Source: Parachlamydiaceae bacterium (GTDB lineage: Bacteria > Chlamydiota > Chlamydiia > Chlamydiales > Parachlamydiaceae). From it: a stretch of 5,267 nt of DNA. This document shows, piece by piece, positions 5,055 to 5,267 of this stretch. The notes below the pieces were generated by a model. That model did not search any database and was not told the DNA's origin. It was given only the letters and a program-made list of their open reading frames with translations. The stretch lies in the NCBI GenBank assembly GCA_013698165.1, contig JACCVN010000608.1, forward strand, positions 1-5,267, written 5' to 3'. Both the position numbers and the translations under genes were made by a program. Each line of letters opens with the position of its first letter. Positions within the stretch are counted from its first letter, which is position 1.

Positions 5055-5267
5055 CTACTTTGTTCTGATGTGGTCCATAGCAACTTTTAAAGCTCGTTTA
5101 ATTGATGGCTCGCTGGACGCATGCCCGGCATCGGGGACGATCCAAAGCTCAGATTTGGGCATGCTTTTATGCAATTCAAAGGCTTGGGATACAGGACAAA
5201 TGATATCATAACGGCCATGAACGATAATAGTGGGGATGTGCTCAATGGTTTTGATAGCGTTAAGAAT
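5055..5267 (-). CDS. pip: Proline iminopeptidase, C-terminal end (5' part outside the window)
   Basis: This is the last 70 codons of an alpha/beta-hydrolase of peptidase family S33, which removes N-terminal proline from peptides in the cytosol. The read-through is IPTIIVHGRYDIICPVSQAF, then a short linker, then LWIVPDAGHASSEPSI. This matches the Pip consensus IPGVIVHGRYDxxCPxxxAxxLH followed by IPDAGHSxxEPGI almost block for block. The Asp in HGRYD (residue 21 of the fragment) and the His in DAGH (residue 49) are the second and third members of the Ser-Asp-His triad. The nucleophile Ser lies in the missing part. The stop is TAG, seen as CTA at 5055-5057 on the plus strand. The gene converges on the unknown ORF pair and appears unrelated to the operon at the left. 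Confidence 0.92.
   Translation of the reverse strand: MLNAIKTIEHIPTIIVHGRYDIICPVSQAFELHKSMPKSELWIVPDAGHASSEPSIKRALKVAMDHIRTK

Noticed and set aside
5026..5211. Plus-strand open frame of 61 codons near the right end
   Set aside because: It is antisense to the clearly conserved proline iminopeptidase C-terminus.

Overview
The window carries a compact plus-strand operon, then a short gene-poor stretch with repeats and two unrecognised ORFs, then the end of a convergent peptidase gene. The DNA is AT-rich, the genes are tightly packed, and the signal peptide and intrinsic terminator are bacterial in style. This fits a low-GC Gram-negative bacterium, for example an amoeba-associated one such as Legionellales or environmental Chlamydiae. 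Nothing in the sequence fixes the lineage, so that placement is inference.

Region 1 (1-3914) holds four co-directional genes spaced 5 nt apart, overlapping by 4 nt, and spaced 8 nt apart. In order they are: an Fe(II)/2-oxoglutarate amino-acid hydroxylase of the clavaminate synthase / asparagine oxygenase type, whose 5' end probably lies outside the window; a ten-helix EamA/DMT permease; a small NTF2-like (SnoaL/DUF4440-type) protein; and a pyruvate phosphate dikinase (PPDK) relative. The PPDK relative keeps the phosphohistidine and PEP/pyruvate domains, but the whole ATP-grasp half is gone and a signal-peptide-like segment stands in its place. A textbook Rho-independent terminator follows at 3879-3914. 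The set reads as a small-molecule modification and export cassette: a hydroxylated amino acid or derivative, an exporter, an accessory enzyme, and a phosphotransfer protein of unknown purpose. No one of these genes proves the product.

Region 2 (3915-4950) contains an inverted repeat, then a leader of about 95 nt with a good ribosome binding site, then two ORFs (4102-4347 and 4356-4826). The second ORF has no ribosome binding site, and its open frame overlaps the end of the first, so the pair may be one frameshifted gene or a translationally coupled pair. A degenerate copy of the leader, including a purine-rich RBS-like stretch, lies just after the second ORF (4837-4930), as if the unit had been duplicated and the second copy had decayed.

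Region 3 (4951-5267) holds three consecutive hairpins and, on the minus strand, the last 70 codons of a proline iminopeptidase with the catalytic Asp and His visible.

The most notable item is the truncated, apparently exported PPDK-like protein with an altered phosphohistidine loop. Next are its operon context and the duplicated leader around the split ORF pair.
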